Source: Euglena gracilis | Taxonomy: Eukaryota > Euglenida > Euglenophyceae > Euglenales | Direction: 5' to 3' | NCBI GenBank assembly: GCA_039621445.1 | Contig: CP154954.1 | Location: 45,983,847 to 46,047,846, forward strand | DNA length: 64,000 bases | Shown: piece by piece, positions 1-10,826 of the stretch | Layout of the letters: each line of letters opens with the position of its first letter | Position numbering within the stretch: position 1 is the stretch's first letter | Program-made: the position numbers and the translations under genes | Notes under the pieces: generated by a model | The model's input: only the letters and a program-made list of their open reading frames with translations | Told to the model about the DNA's origin: nothing | Database searches by the model: none

Positions 1-494
1 CTTAAATCTGTTTTAAAAAAAACTGTTGCCTTAAACAGCAATACCGGGCCTCACCCCCTCCCCCTATACAAAACCAATGCTCTGAGGCGAACTGAATCTT
101 TTGGGGGTGATGCCACTGAACTTCGGACTGCCAGCATCTTCCCAGGAATAAGAGCAAACATCATAAAGAACGTTTGCCAGTGTGTCCTGGGGCGGGGGAC
201 CCAACTCCTTTTACAAATCCTGATGTGCTTGTGATGCCTCTCTCTGGCTCTTTTCCCTCTTCTTGGCCTGACCGCTGACCCGCACATATGCTCCTGTTGA
301 GCCTCCCCACCCTGCCCCAAAGCAGTTGGGGCTTTTGTCAGCGCTTCCAAACCACACAACTGCAAACAACCGTGTGGAAAATGCACACCACTGGAAAACT
401 CACTTGGTGGTTGGTCTCCAGAAAGGCGTGGAAAAGCCGAGTGTGAAAGACAGCGGGTTGAAAGTGAAATGCGGAAACACAGCGGGCCAGCCGC
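1..494. other. 3' flank of the psaD polyprotein gene
   Basis: Sequence beyond the TGA stop of the last psaD exon (minus strand). Two relics are visible. At about 133-197 there is a 65-bp copy of a sequence that recurs near 20.05 kb and 22.59 kb. At about 105-127 a stretch reads on the minus strand as KFSGITPK, close to the PsaD C-terminal KFSGSTPK, but with no exon context. I see no clear polyadenylation signal. The longer open frames here are not supported as genes. Confidence 0.4.
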
Positions 495-557
495 TCACAA
501 ATCCTTGGGGGTGCTGCCGCTGAACTTCACGGAGGCGGGCTCCACGTTTTCACCGAT
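495..557 (-). CDS. psaD: PsaD polyprotein, unit 5, last exon (C-terminus and stop)
   Basis: Twenty codons plus TGA. The reading IGENVEPASVKFSGSTPKDL matches the end of PsaD, whose family C-terminus has the form RSIG.N...VKFTG..P.DL. PsaD is a peripheral stromal subunit of photosystem I that docks ferredoxin and stabilises PsaC. The other units read on past the equivalent KD into an intron (KDVQTE), so this is the terminal unit of the polyprotein. The exon is separated from its upstream codons by the insertion at 566-1174. Removing that insertion plus one copy of its 8-bp flanking repeat joins ARS to IGEN in frame. Confidence 0.88.
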   Translation of the reverse strand: MGENVEPASVKFSGSTPKDL

Positions 558-565
558 GCTGCCCG

Positions 566-2774
<2,209 letters not shown>

Positions 2775-4025
2775 ACATTCATTTAGTGTGGTTCACAAAA
2801 TACGTGTGAACCACAAATTTTTTTTTGGTGTCCACAGGTGAACCACAAAAAATTTTTTGGTGTCCACATGTGAACCACAAATTTTTTTGGTGTCCACAAG
2901 TGAACCACAAGAATTTTTTTGGTGTCCACAAAAAATTTTGTTGCCCACAAATCTTGATTGAGTATTGGAAAAAAATTAAGTTTTACAACTAAAAGCGGAT
3001 TGATCTTGAAAGACCTCAGCCAAATTGTCACCTTGGCTCCGGCTCAATCCATAAATTGTGGCAGCGAATCACACCCCCAGGCTTGTATGGGAATCTCGGA
3101 GGGGACCCCCCTCCAACCTCAAATTTTTGGTCACCCAATCTCTTCAGTTTCCGGGTCGAAAAAAATCGAAAAAATAGAAGCAAAGGGGTGTGGGGGGGTA
3201 TGGGAGGGGCTCGCTGACCTCTTAACCTTTCAAAAAATTGCTGTAAGTAACCGTAAATTGCAGGGGTGTAATTTTCAAACTTATGAAATTTGCAATGCCA
3301 GTCTTTTCGGACATCCATTACGTGCAAGTCTCATAAAGAGCTGAACACTATTCAAACCTGGTACCCCCCCAGTTTCGGAAGGGGGGGGTCCCCCACCCCT
3401 CCTCCTCTGCGGAGGAAAAAAAAATCTTCCGGCGCAAAGCGCCGGGTGTGTATTTTAGGACCCTCTTGAGGCTCAATATGAAAATTTGCACCCAAATGCA
3501 TGGGTTCCGGGCCAAAACCGGGGGGGGGGGTCGAAAACACACACATTTTCAGTTCAAAAAAAGTTCTTCCGGCTCCGGGAAACATTGTTTCGGGCAAAAT
3601 TTTTTTCGATTTTTTTTCGAAATTTTCGACCTTTTCAACCCAAAAAATGGCTAAATCAAAACAGGCCAAAACTGTCAAAATGGCCCAAATTGGCTGAAAA
3701 ATGGCCGTAACTCGGGCTGGGCGGTGAGTTGCAGGAAATCAAATACCTTTCCTTTGACTCCCCACCATTTTCGAGAACTTTTGGGGAAATCGATTATTTG
3801 ACTCAAACGTTTGGTGTCCACATGTGAACCACAAATATTTTTTGGTGTCCACATGTGAACCACAAAAAAATTTTGGTGTCCACAGGTGAACCACAAAAAC
3901 TTTTTTGGTGTCCACACGTGAACCACAAAAAATTTTTTGGTGTCCACAGTGAACCACAAAAAATTTTTTGGTGTCCACAGTGAACCACAAAATGTCAACC
4001 TTGGTGTACCACACTAAATGAATGT
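2775..4025. mobile_element. Foldback element with tandem-repeat arms
   Basis: About 1.25 kb bounded by inverted ends ACATTCATTTAGTGTGG (2775) and CCACACTAAATGAATGT (to 4025). Just inside each end is an array of a unit of about 31 bp (core GGTGTCCACATGTGAACCAC): 2790-2940 on the left and 3810-3990 on the right. The middle is AT-rich with frequent GGCC/AAAA runs. I see no clear target duplication. Related segments occur at 47.52-47.76 kb and 49.26 kb. It carries no transposase that I can recognise. Confidence 0.7.
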
Positions 4026-4106
4026 CCCGACCTTTTAAGCCCCCCCCCAACATTGATTTGACTTGTTTTGGACTAGAATATCACAGAAAACAGATCTGAA
4101 GCCTTC

Positions 4107-5644
4107 AAAGTTGTTATTTTGGGGCCCTGGGACAGTTGAGCAGCAAAAGGGATTCGCTTCCAAAACGGTTCGGCAGCACAAGGGATTTTGTTATTTTAGG
4201 GCCCTGGGACAGTTGAGCAGCAAAAGTATTTCGCTTCCAAACCGGTTCGGCAGCACAAGGGATTTTGTTATTTTGGGGCCCTGGGACAGTTCAGCAGCAA
4301 AAGGGATTCGCTTCCAAAACGGTTCGGCTACACAAGGGATTTTGTTATTTTGGGGCCCTGGGACAGTTGAGCAGCAAAAGGGATTTGCTTCCAAACCGGT
4401 TCGGCAGCACAAGGGATTTTGTTATTTTGGGGCCCTGGGACAGTTCAGCAGCAAAAGGGATTCGCTTCCAAAACGGTTCGGCTACACAAGGGATTTTGTT
4501 ATTTTGGGGCCCTGGGACAGTTCAGCAGCAAAAGGGATTCGCTTCCAAAACGGTTCGGCTACACAAGGGATTTTGTTATTTTAGGGCCCTGGGACAGTTG
4601 AGCAGCAAAAGTATTTCGCTTCCAAAACGGTTCGGCAGCACAAGGGATTTTGTTATTTTAGGGCCCTGGGACAGTTGAGCAGCAAAAGGGATTCGCTTCC
4701 AAAACGGTTCGGCAGCACAAGGGATTTTGTTATTTTGGGGCCCTGGGACAGTTGAGCAGCAAAAGTATTTCACTTCCAAAACGGTTCGGCAGCACAAGGG
4801 GTTTTGTTATTTTGGGGCCCTGGGACAGTTGAGCAGCAAAAGGGATTCGCTTCCAAACCGGTTCGGCAGCACAAGGGGTTTTGTTATTTTGGGGCCCTGG
4901 GACAGTTGAGCAGCAAAAGGGATTCGCTTCCAAAACGGTTCGGCTACACAAGGGGTTTTGTTATTTTAGGGCCCTGGGACAGTTGAGCAGCAAAAGTATT
5001 TCACTTCCAAAACGGTTCGGCAGCACAAGGGATTTTGTTATTTTCGGGCCCTGGGACAGTTGAGCAGCAAAAATATTTCGCTTCCAAAACGGTTCGGCAG
5101 CACAAGGGATTTTGTTATTTTGGGGCCCTGGGACAGTTGAGCAGCAAAAGGGATTCACTTCCAAAACGGTTCGGCAGCACAAGGGATTTTGTTATTTTGG
5201 GGCCTTGGGACAGTTCAGCAGCAAAAGGGATTCGCTTCCAAAACGGTTCGGCTACACAAGCGGTTTTGTTATTTTGGGGCCCTGGGACAGTTGAGCAGCA
5301 AAAGGGATTCGCTTCCAAAACGGTTCGGCAGCACAAGGGATTTTGTTATTTTAGGGCCCTGGGACAGTTGAGCAGCAAAAATATTTCGCTTCCAAACCGG
5401 TTCGGCAGCACAAGGGACTTTGTTATTTTAGGGCCCTGGGACAGTTGAGCAGCAAAAGTATTTCGCTTCCAAACCAGTTCGGCAGCACAAGGGGTTTTGT
5501 TATTTTGGGGCCCTGGGACAGTTCAGCAGCAAAAGGGATTCGCTTCCAAAACGGTTCGGCAGCACAAGGGATTTTGTTATTTTCGGGCCCTGGGACAGTT
5601 CAGCAGCAAAAGGGATTCGCTTCCAAAACGGTTCGGCAACACAA
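4107..5644. repeat. 77-bp satellite, 20 copies, inside a psaD intron
   Basis: Head-to-tail array with period 77 bp. The block GGGGCCCTGGGACAGTT recurs every 77 bp, 20 times. Copies differ at a few recurrent sites that switch between two states (GGGATTCG/GTATTTCG, GGCAGCAC/GGCTACAC, GTTGAG/GTTCAG), the pattern expected from unequal exchange. Because 77 is not a multiple of 3, the overlapping open frames are artefacts. It sits in the intron between unit-5 exons 6357-6438 and 1422-1609. Confidence 0.95.
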
Positions 5645-5694
5645 TTTTTGCGGGGGGGGGGGGGCTTAAAAAGTCGGTGACCCCCCCTTTTAGT

Positions 5695-5840
5695 ACATTA
5701 GAGTGGGTAGTCGGTCGACTAGCCGACCGACTACCCAGTTCCCCCCCACCGACTAGTCGGTCGACTAGTAGTCGGTGAACTAGTCGACCGACTAGTCGGT
5801 CGACTACCCAGAACCCCCCCCCTACTCTAAGTCGGGGAGC
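5695..5840. repeat. GTCGGTCGACTAG palindrome cluster
   Basis: Repeated palindromes built on GACTAGTCGGTCGACTAG, bounded by inverted ends TAGAGTGGGTAGTCGG and CTACCC...CTACTCTAA. It has the same design as the foldbacks at 12.1 kb and 44.2 kb: a G/C run, a palindromic cluster, then a C run. Confidence 0.7.
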
Positions 5841-5892
5841 CGGTGGGGGGGACACCCCCCCACCTAAACCATGTACGCCCTCCTTATATCAA

Positions 5893-6190
5893 ACTCTGGG
5901 GTGTGCACTTATTAGGGCAGTGCACACTTTTTAGGTCAAAACCAAAATACTGACATCACCCCCACGATTTTTCAATCCCCCCCAGTTTTGTGATTTCAAG
6001 CTATGAGTCAAGTTATTACGCGCCAAACGTGTCAAATTTGGGCTTGGACGATAGAAACACTTGGTCCGACTCCGACGAGAGATATGACAGTTTCTCCTTT
6101 CAGGGGGGTGCGCACTTTTTAGGGAGGTAGTTTCGGACCCTTGGGGGGTGCGCACTTATTAGGGCACTGCGCACGTATTAGGGGGGGTTT
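5893..6190. mobile_element. GTGCGCACTTATTAGGG-family element
   Basis: About 300 bp framed by GTGCACTTATTAGGG and GCACGTATTAGGGG motifs. The interior (TCAAATTTGGGCTTGGACG, then ATAGAAAC) recurs in the opposite orientation in the element at 56.25-56.65 kb, so this is a dispersed family of at least two members. No open frame is shared between the copies. Confidence 0.65.
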
Positions 6191-6356
6191 AGTAGTGCAC
6201 AGGTGGAGGGGTGTACCACGCCAAACATTCCCAAATTTCCTTTTCCCCAACTTTATTTGTGGGTTCCACAGCCTGGCACTGGAGAGGTGCCAGGGGGAAA
6301 AAGGGCTGGCTGACTGGACCCCCCTCATCGGGCAAGGGGGTTGCCAAACAAAACAC

Positions 6357-6438
6357 CTGTGGGCAGCTCAAAAATCTGCTTCTTGGAGCTGGTCCAGGTA
6401 ATCACGTACTTCTCCTCCTTCTCAGCCGCTCCCAACAG
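6357..6438 (-). CDS. psaD: PsaD polyprotein, unit 5, second half of the N-domain exon
   Basis: 82 nt reading [15 protein letters not shown] then [12 protein letters not shown], the PsaD motif that precedes the invariant PTGGAA. The donor is CCCACAG|GTGTTT in phase 1. With the 72-nt piece at 7045-7116 it totals 154 nt, exactly the length of the undivided exon in units 1 and 3. That fixes the borders of the intervening insertion. Confidence 0.88.
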
Positions 6439-6446
6439 GGTGCAAA

Positions 6447-7044
6447 CAGAGTTTGTTGAGAATTCACCGCTGTATAATTCCATGCTGCCTCTGTGGCAGT
6501 GAATTTCTTAAGCACCCCGTGGCAAAAAGGCTGCTGGCTGGATTTGAGCTGCTGGCTGGCTGGACCCCCCCCCGGGGGGGGGGGGGTAGGGTAACCTCCG
6601 GCTTAAGAAATTCCCTGCTCTGTGGCATAATTTTGAAATTATGGTGTGGGTGAAGGGAAAAAAAAACACCACGTGAAAAAGTTCGGCATACAAATGTCAT
6701 GCGCCACATAAAACAGCGGCCAGGCGTCTTTTTTTTTAGACCCCAGGGGGGCCCAAAAAGGTAAAGACATTTCCCAGATATCCGCCGCTTTGAGCCAAAA
6801 CCCATACTCAGGCCTTCTGACAAAGCCCGGACCCCCAGGGGGTCTTCCAGGCTTTAGAAGCCTGACTGGGGCAAACGGACAACAAAAATATTGCTCCAGC
6901 AATAAAAATAAAATTGAAATGGATCCACAGAAGAAAAAAAATGCGCCCGAAACAAAATGAGCCATTGAAACTGCAGAACAAAACAACAACATGGGAGAAT
7001 CGTTGAAAAAAATAACTCCCTGCAGCCCTGTGAAATAAGCCCTG
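6447..7044. mobile_element. CAG...CTG insertion splitting a psaD exon (nonconventional intron)
   Basis: 598 bp starting CAGAGTTTG and ending GCCCTG, flanked by the decayed 8-bp repeats GGTGCAAA (6439-6446) and AGCACCAG (7045-7052). It breaks the codons for STG|LLGAAEK in unit 5 only. Deleting element plus one repeat copy restores STGALLGAAEK in frame. It contains the younger insertion 6497-6617 and low-complexity A/T-rich sequence. No transposase is evident. Confidence 0.72.
6497..6617. mobile_element. Small element with exact 8-bp duplication, nested
   Basis: 121 bp, CAGTGAATTTCTTAAG at one end and CTTAAGAAATTCCCTG at the other, flanked by CTCTGTGG at 6489-6496 and again at 6618-6625. It has the same TIR type as 33.2 and 56.8 kb. 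It is inserted in the larger interruption 6447-7044 and is therefore younger than it. Confidence 0.88.
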
Positions 7045-7116
7045 AGCACCAGTGCTCCCCTTGAAATTGGCAAACACCTCCGGGAACTGGGACTTGGGCA
7101 CCTCGGACAAAGCATC
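7045..7116 (-). CDS. psaD: PsaD polyprotein, unit 5, first half of the N-domain exon
   Basis: 24 codons after CCTCAG, phase 0: [18 protein letters not shown] then KGSTGA. It aligns with [18 protein letters not shown] of unit 3. The end overlaps the direct repeat of the 6447-7044 insertion. Substitutions (Q for K, NF for SY) again mark unit 5 as more divergent than U2 and U3. Confidence 0.85.
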
Positions 7117-8214
7117 CTGAGGGAACACATTTTGACCAAAGAAATCCAAAGCCCATTCCAGAGCAGTCATTCCCCCCATCGGACAGTGAAGGATCAGGCA
7201 GTGAAGGTGTATCAACAAGCATCATGTCTTTTCAAGATGGAGCTGGTCATCATAAAATATGATGTGGTTCAGAGGCCATGGCCACGGCCAAACCAACCTT
7301 TTCCTTCCTTATCCACACGGCTACGGTCCAAATATATCCAATTCACACAGAGGACGATCACCATCCAGGGGGGGGGGGCTGCCTACTCGGCCCAACCCTC
7401 CAAGAGGGGGGAAGGTTCCGGCGGGCCAACCCATCCTCAATGGCTGCAACCCATTTCAGAACACAAAAGTTCCATCAGACAGTGAAGGTGTGTCAACAAT
7501 CATCATGCTTTTTTAAGACGGAGGTGGTCATCATTGTGTGCATGTTGCTCACGTTGCCTCACTCCAACCAGGCTTCTTTTTCAGACCGCGGGGGGGGGGT
7601 CCCCCCAACCACCCAGTGCGGGACCCCTCCTGGGGGGACCTCCCAGAAATCGGGCCGCCTGAGGGCATTTGCCAAAAAAATTCGACGCTTTGCGCCGAAA
7701 CCCCTGGCCCAAGACCCTGGGGGGGGGGGGTCAGGCCCCATTCTTCACCAACCCCGGGGGGGGGGGGGGGGCACGCCACTCTTTGAAAAACCAGTCAGTC
7801 ACTTCCCTGGGAAACCAGTCAATCACTAAACCCCACTTGTAAATTCCCCGGGGTTAGTAGGATCCGGTTTGGAGGGGGGGGGGGGTTATCAGTGGGGGGG
7901 GGGTCGGCCACTCTGGAATCTAAAAGAAATTTGGGAATGTGTGTAGAAGTTGATATTCGGTGCCTCGGACTGTGGTCCAGCCTTTGGCACTGCCTTGTAT
8001 TGCTGAAGAGGCTGCCATTTCTGGTGGGGCTGGCTGCCTCCAGGAGCTTGTTGGGCTCTTGGTGCATGCCCCGGCTCTCACCTTTTTCCCTCCCCAGGAT
8101 CCCCTTTGGCTGTGACTGGCTGTGGCTGTGACCGCTTGAAAAGCTCCCTTTGGAAAAAGGTTCTTCAAAGGCAAATGCAGACATGCAATCACAAATGGTG
8201 ATGCAAAGCTGGAA

Positions 8215-8362
8215 CTGCTCAGTTGCTGTCTGGTGAAGAAATACACATCAAATACGGTCAGAATCTGAAAAATCATCACAGCAGTCCAAATGACCACAAA
8301 AGCCCTCACTGAGCAAGGTTGGGTTTGGGTTTAGGGTGCCAGGGCTGTACAGGAAAGCCTGG
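8215..8362. repeat. Segment repeat, copy 1 of 3
   Basis: Begins CTGCTCAGTTGCTGTCTGGT and runs to the CAGGGCTGTACAGGAAAGCC motif. It recurs at 9643-9795 (near full length) and 10580-10671 (first 90 bp), all in the same orientation. Neighbouring sequence (TGTTGCGTACACCCTGCACA) is also repeated at 9580 and 10500, showing local duplication inside this intron. Confidence 0.8.
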
Positions 8363-8484
8363 GTGGGGGGGGGGTTTGACCCCCCCAGGACCACCATGGT
8401 TTGTTTTGAAAGTGGAGAGTGCCCCCTCTTCCCCCCTACCACCTCTCTGCGGAGCTTCCCATACAACCCTGCCAACCCCCCGGG

Positions 8485-8886
8485 CAGGGTTCGATATAAG
8501 GACAGGTGGGGGGGTGGTCCGGACCCCCCCCTGCGGGGCCGGGGGGGGGGGGGGGGGGGGGGGGGCACCCCCCCCACCTAAACAGGTGCGCGGTCAGGGT
8601 GGCCGAAAATTTTTGACCCCCCAAAACGACCAAAAGTGCCATTTTGGGCACTTTTTGGGCAAAAATGTGCCAAAAATGCAAAAAAAAATTCGGCGCGAAG
8701 CGCCGGAGGAAAAAATTGACCCTTTTTGGGGGGGGGTCAATTTTTGCCCCCGAGGGTCGGTCCGGACCCCCCTTGCAGGTGGGGGGGGTGGTGCGGACGC
8801 CCCCCCTGAGGGCCGGGGGGGGGGGGGGGGGGGGGGGGACACCCCCCCCACCTAAACCATGTACGCCCTCCTTATATCGAACCCTG
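8485..8886. mobile_element. CAGGGTTCGATATAAG-family MITE with exact 8-bp TSD
   Basis: 402 bp with terminal inverted repeats CAGGGTTCGATATAAGG and CCTTATATCGAACCCTG. CCCCCGGG stands immediately outside both ends (8477-8484, 8887-8894). The interior has two C-rich/G-rich blocks around a core that contains GGTGGCCGAAAATTTTTGAC and a GCGCGAAGCGCCGG mini-hairpin. Four other members lie at 18.3, 21.9 and 41.4 kb (two). An 8-bp TSD with CAGGG ends fits a non-autonomous hAT-like element. Confidence 0.93.
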
Positions 8887-9642
8887 CCCCCGGGCCCCCC
8901 CCCCCCGGGGTCCACTACTAAAAAAAATCCCTGCCCCCCAAAGTCGAGGTTCAATAATATGGTCCGGACCACCCACCACCAAGAGAGCTGTGGGGAGCAT
9001 GCCATTGCGGTCGCTTTCCACTCCGAAAAAAACCAGTCAGTCACTTTCGGCCACTCTGCAGGAGGCAATGAAAATTTGCAGGAAAAAATTCAAATATTCC
9101 AAAAATTATCTGGCGCCTTTGGCGCCAGGCTAGCCACTTTTCATTTTCGGGCCTATCCCACCCTGGGATCTTGGGCTCTTGGCCAGAAAACCAGTCAGTC
9201 ACCCCCGGGGGGGGGGGGGAGGACATGTGTTAAACAATGGTATGGTGGGGAGTCCCGTGCAGCCCTGGGGGGGGGGGGGCACCAGGGTGTCGGGCTGTTT
9301 TGAGACCCCCCCAAAAATACAAAAAACACAACCTCAACAAAACTCAACCTTGCACTGACTTCTGGAACAAGAGCAGTGGGTAGCGCTTGGAGTTGAACCA
9401 AATAGTCCGAAAAAAATGCGTCGGCGCGGGGTGAAATCAAAACTTTGCAAATCCTCAGGTAACATCTCCTGAACAGAACACTTTAAAAGACCAAACCTTG
9501 TAAACGGGATCCAACACCAAAAGCGACACCCCAAGGGGGGGGGGGTGCTGTTGGTTGGTGCCTGTTGGTGGGTGCCTGTTGCGTACACCCTGCACACTGC
9601 ACAGGGGGAAAAGACGAAAACTGAGCTACTGGGGAAGTTGAG

Positions 9643-9795
9643 ACTGCTCAGTTGCTGTCTGGTGAAGAAATGCACATCAAATCGGGTCAGATTCTGAGAA
9701 AACATCACAGCAGTCCAAATGACCACAAAAACCAATCACTGAACAAGGTCGGGTTTGGGTTTTGGGGACCAGGGCTGTACAGGAAAGCCTGGTGG
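9643..9795. repeat. Segment repeat, copy 2 of 3
   Basis: Near-full-length copy of the segment at 8215-8362 (CTGCTCAGTTGCTGTCTGGT ... CAGGGCTGTACAGGAAAGCC), 1428 bp downstream and in the same orientation. Confidence 0.8.
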
Positions 9796-10579
9796 GGGGG
9801 GGTTGGACCCCCCACCGGGACCACCACGGTTTTTTTTGAAAATGCCCCCCTCTCCCCCCAAAATCGGTTATCAATAATATGGTCTGGAACACCCACCACC
9901 CACAGGGTTGTGGGCACTGGAGTTTTGGGCTGTTTTGGGACCCCCCAAGAATACAAAAAAAGCAAAACCCAACCTTGCACTGAATTCTGAAAACCAAATA
10001 ATCCGAAAAAAATGCTGAGTCAGCGCGGTCGGTGTGGGGAGATCAAATCACTTCATTCACAAATCCTCAGGTGACATCTCCTTGCAAATTTCCAGCAACG
10101 GAGCCAAAACAACAAAAAATTCTTATTTGGGGATTGTAGAGTCTTAACACTTCTCAAAAGACCAAACCATTGCAACCCTGTAAATGGGACCCAACCAGGC
10201 TTCTTTTTAAGACCCCCCGGCCGGGGGGGGGGGGGGGGGGGGGGGGCCCCCCCCACCCCCAGGGCGGCGCGGGACCCCCCAAAAATCGCGCCCGTTGAAG
10301 GCAATTTTCAAAAATTATGGGTCCCAAAATGGGTCAAAAAACCCCCCGGCGCCGGAAAAATTTTTTCGGGTCCAAAACTGCCCTGGGGGGGTCCTTAAGG
10401 GGCGGTCCTTAACTAAAAAAACAAAAAAAATCCCGTCCCTTATGGACCGCCCTGGCCAAAAGCGACACCCCGAGGGGGGGGGGGCATGTTGGTTGGTGCC
10501 TGTTGCGTACACCCTGCACACTGCACAGCCCTTCCCTGCTTAAGAAAACAGGAAAATTGAGCTGCTGGGGAAATCGAGA

Positions 10580-10671
10580 CTGCTCAGTTGCTGTCTGGTG
10601 AAGAAACACACATCAAATCAGGTCAGATATTGAGAAATCATCACAGCAGTTCAAATGATCACAGAAAACAA
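10580..10671. repeat. Segment repeat, copy 3 of 3
   Basis: Partial copy of the 8215-8362 segment (first 90 bp or so). It lies about 50 bp from the 10723-10826 exon. Confidence 0.75.
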
Positions 10672-10722
10672 AAGCGGTGGGCAAACAGCCTGGCAAGTTC
10701 CCCTGCCAACGACAAACCACAC

Positions 10723-10826
10723 CCGCACTTCCCAGAAAGTCGGCAGCTGCGTGCTGATCTCCTTGGCCTTCTGAACTGCAGCCTCGTTCTTCAGGGCATC
10801 CGCCAGATCCGGAACTTGCCAAGCAG
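10723..10826 (-). CDS. psaD: PsaD polyprotein, unit 5, fused N-terminal exon
   Basis: 104 nt entered in phase 2 after TTTCTCAG (two nt complete the Pro codon begun in the linker exon) and left at GTGCGG|GTGTGG. It reads [19 protein letters not shown] followed directly by [15 protein letters not shown]. In units 2 and 3 these two parts are separate exons of 59 and 45 nt with an intron between AVAK and AKEI. Here they are continuous, so an intron was lost in U5 or gained in the others. The segment forms the N-terminal extension of the mature PsaD before DALSEVPK. Confidence 0.9.

Larger units (their letters stand above)
7117..10722. other. Intron (unit 5) with local segmental repeats
   Basis: No psaD-like coding was found. 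It holds the TIR element 8485-8886, G/C homopolymer blocks, ACCAGTCAGTCAC motifs near 7795, 9030 and 9190, and three copies of a 90-150-bp segment (see the repeat entries). The open frames are homopolymer-derived. Confidence 0.5.

Noticed and set aside
4107-5644. Possible CRISPR array
   Set aside because: Repeats are 77 bp, head to tail, with no spacers, and the context is eukaryotic intron.
4063-5778. Many open frames with repeated GPGTVEQQKGFASK-type peptides
   Set aside because: They are readings of a 77-bp non-coding satellite; the period is not a multiple of 3 and all frames on both strands are similarly open.
8319-9303. Long Gly/Pro-rich frames on both strands
   Set aside because: Produced by G and C homopolymers in MITEs; mirrored on both strands and not shared in frame between copies of the same element.
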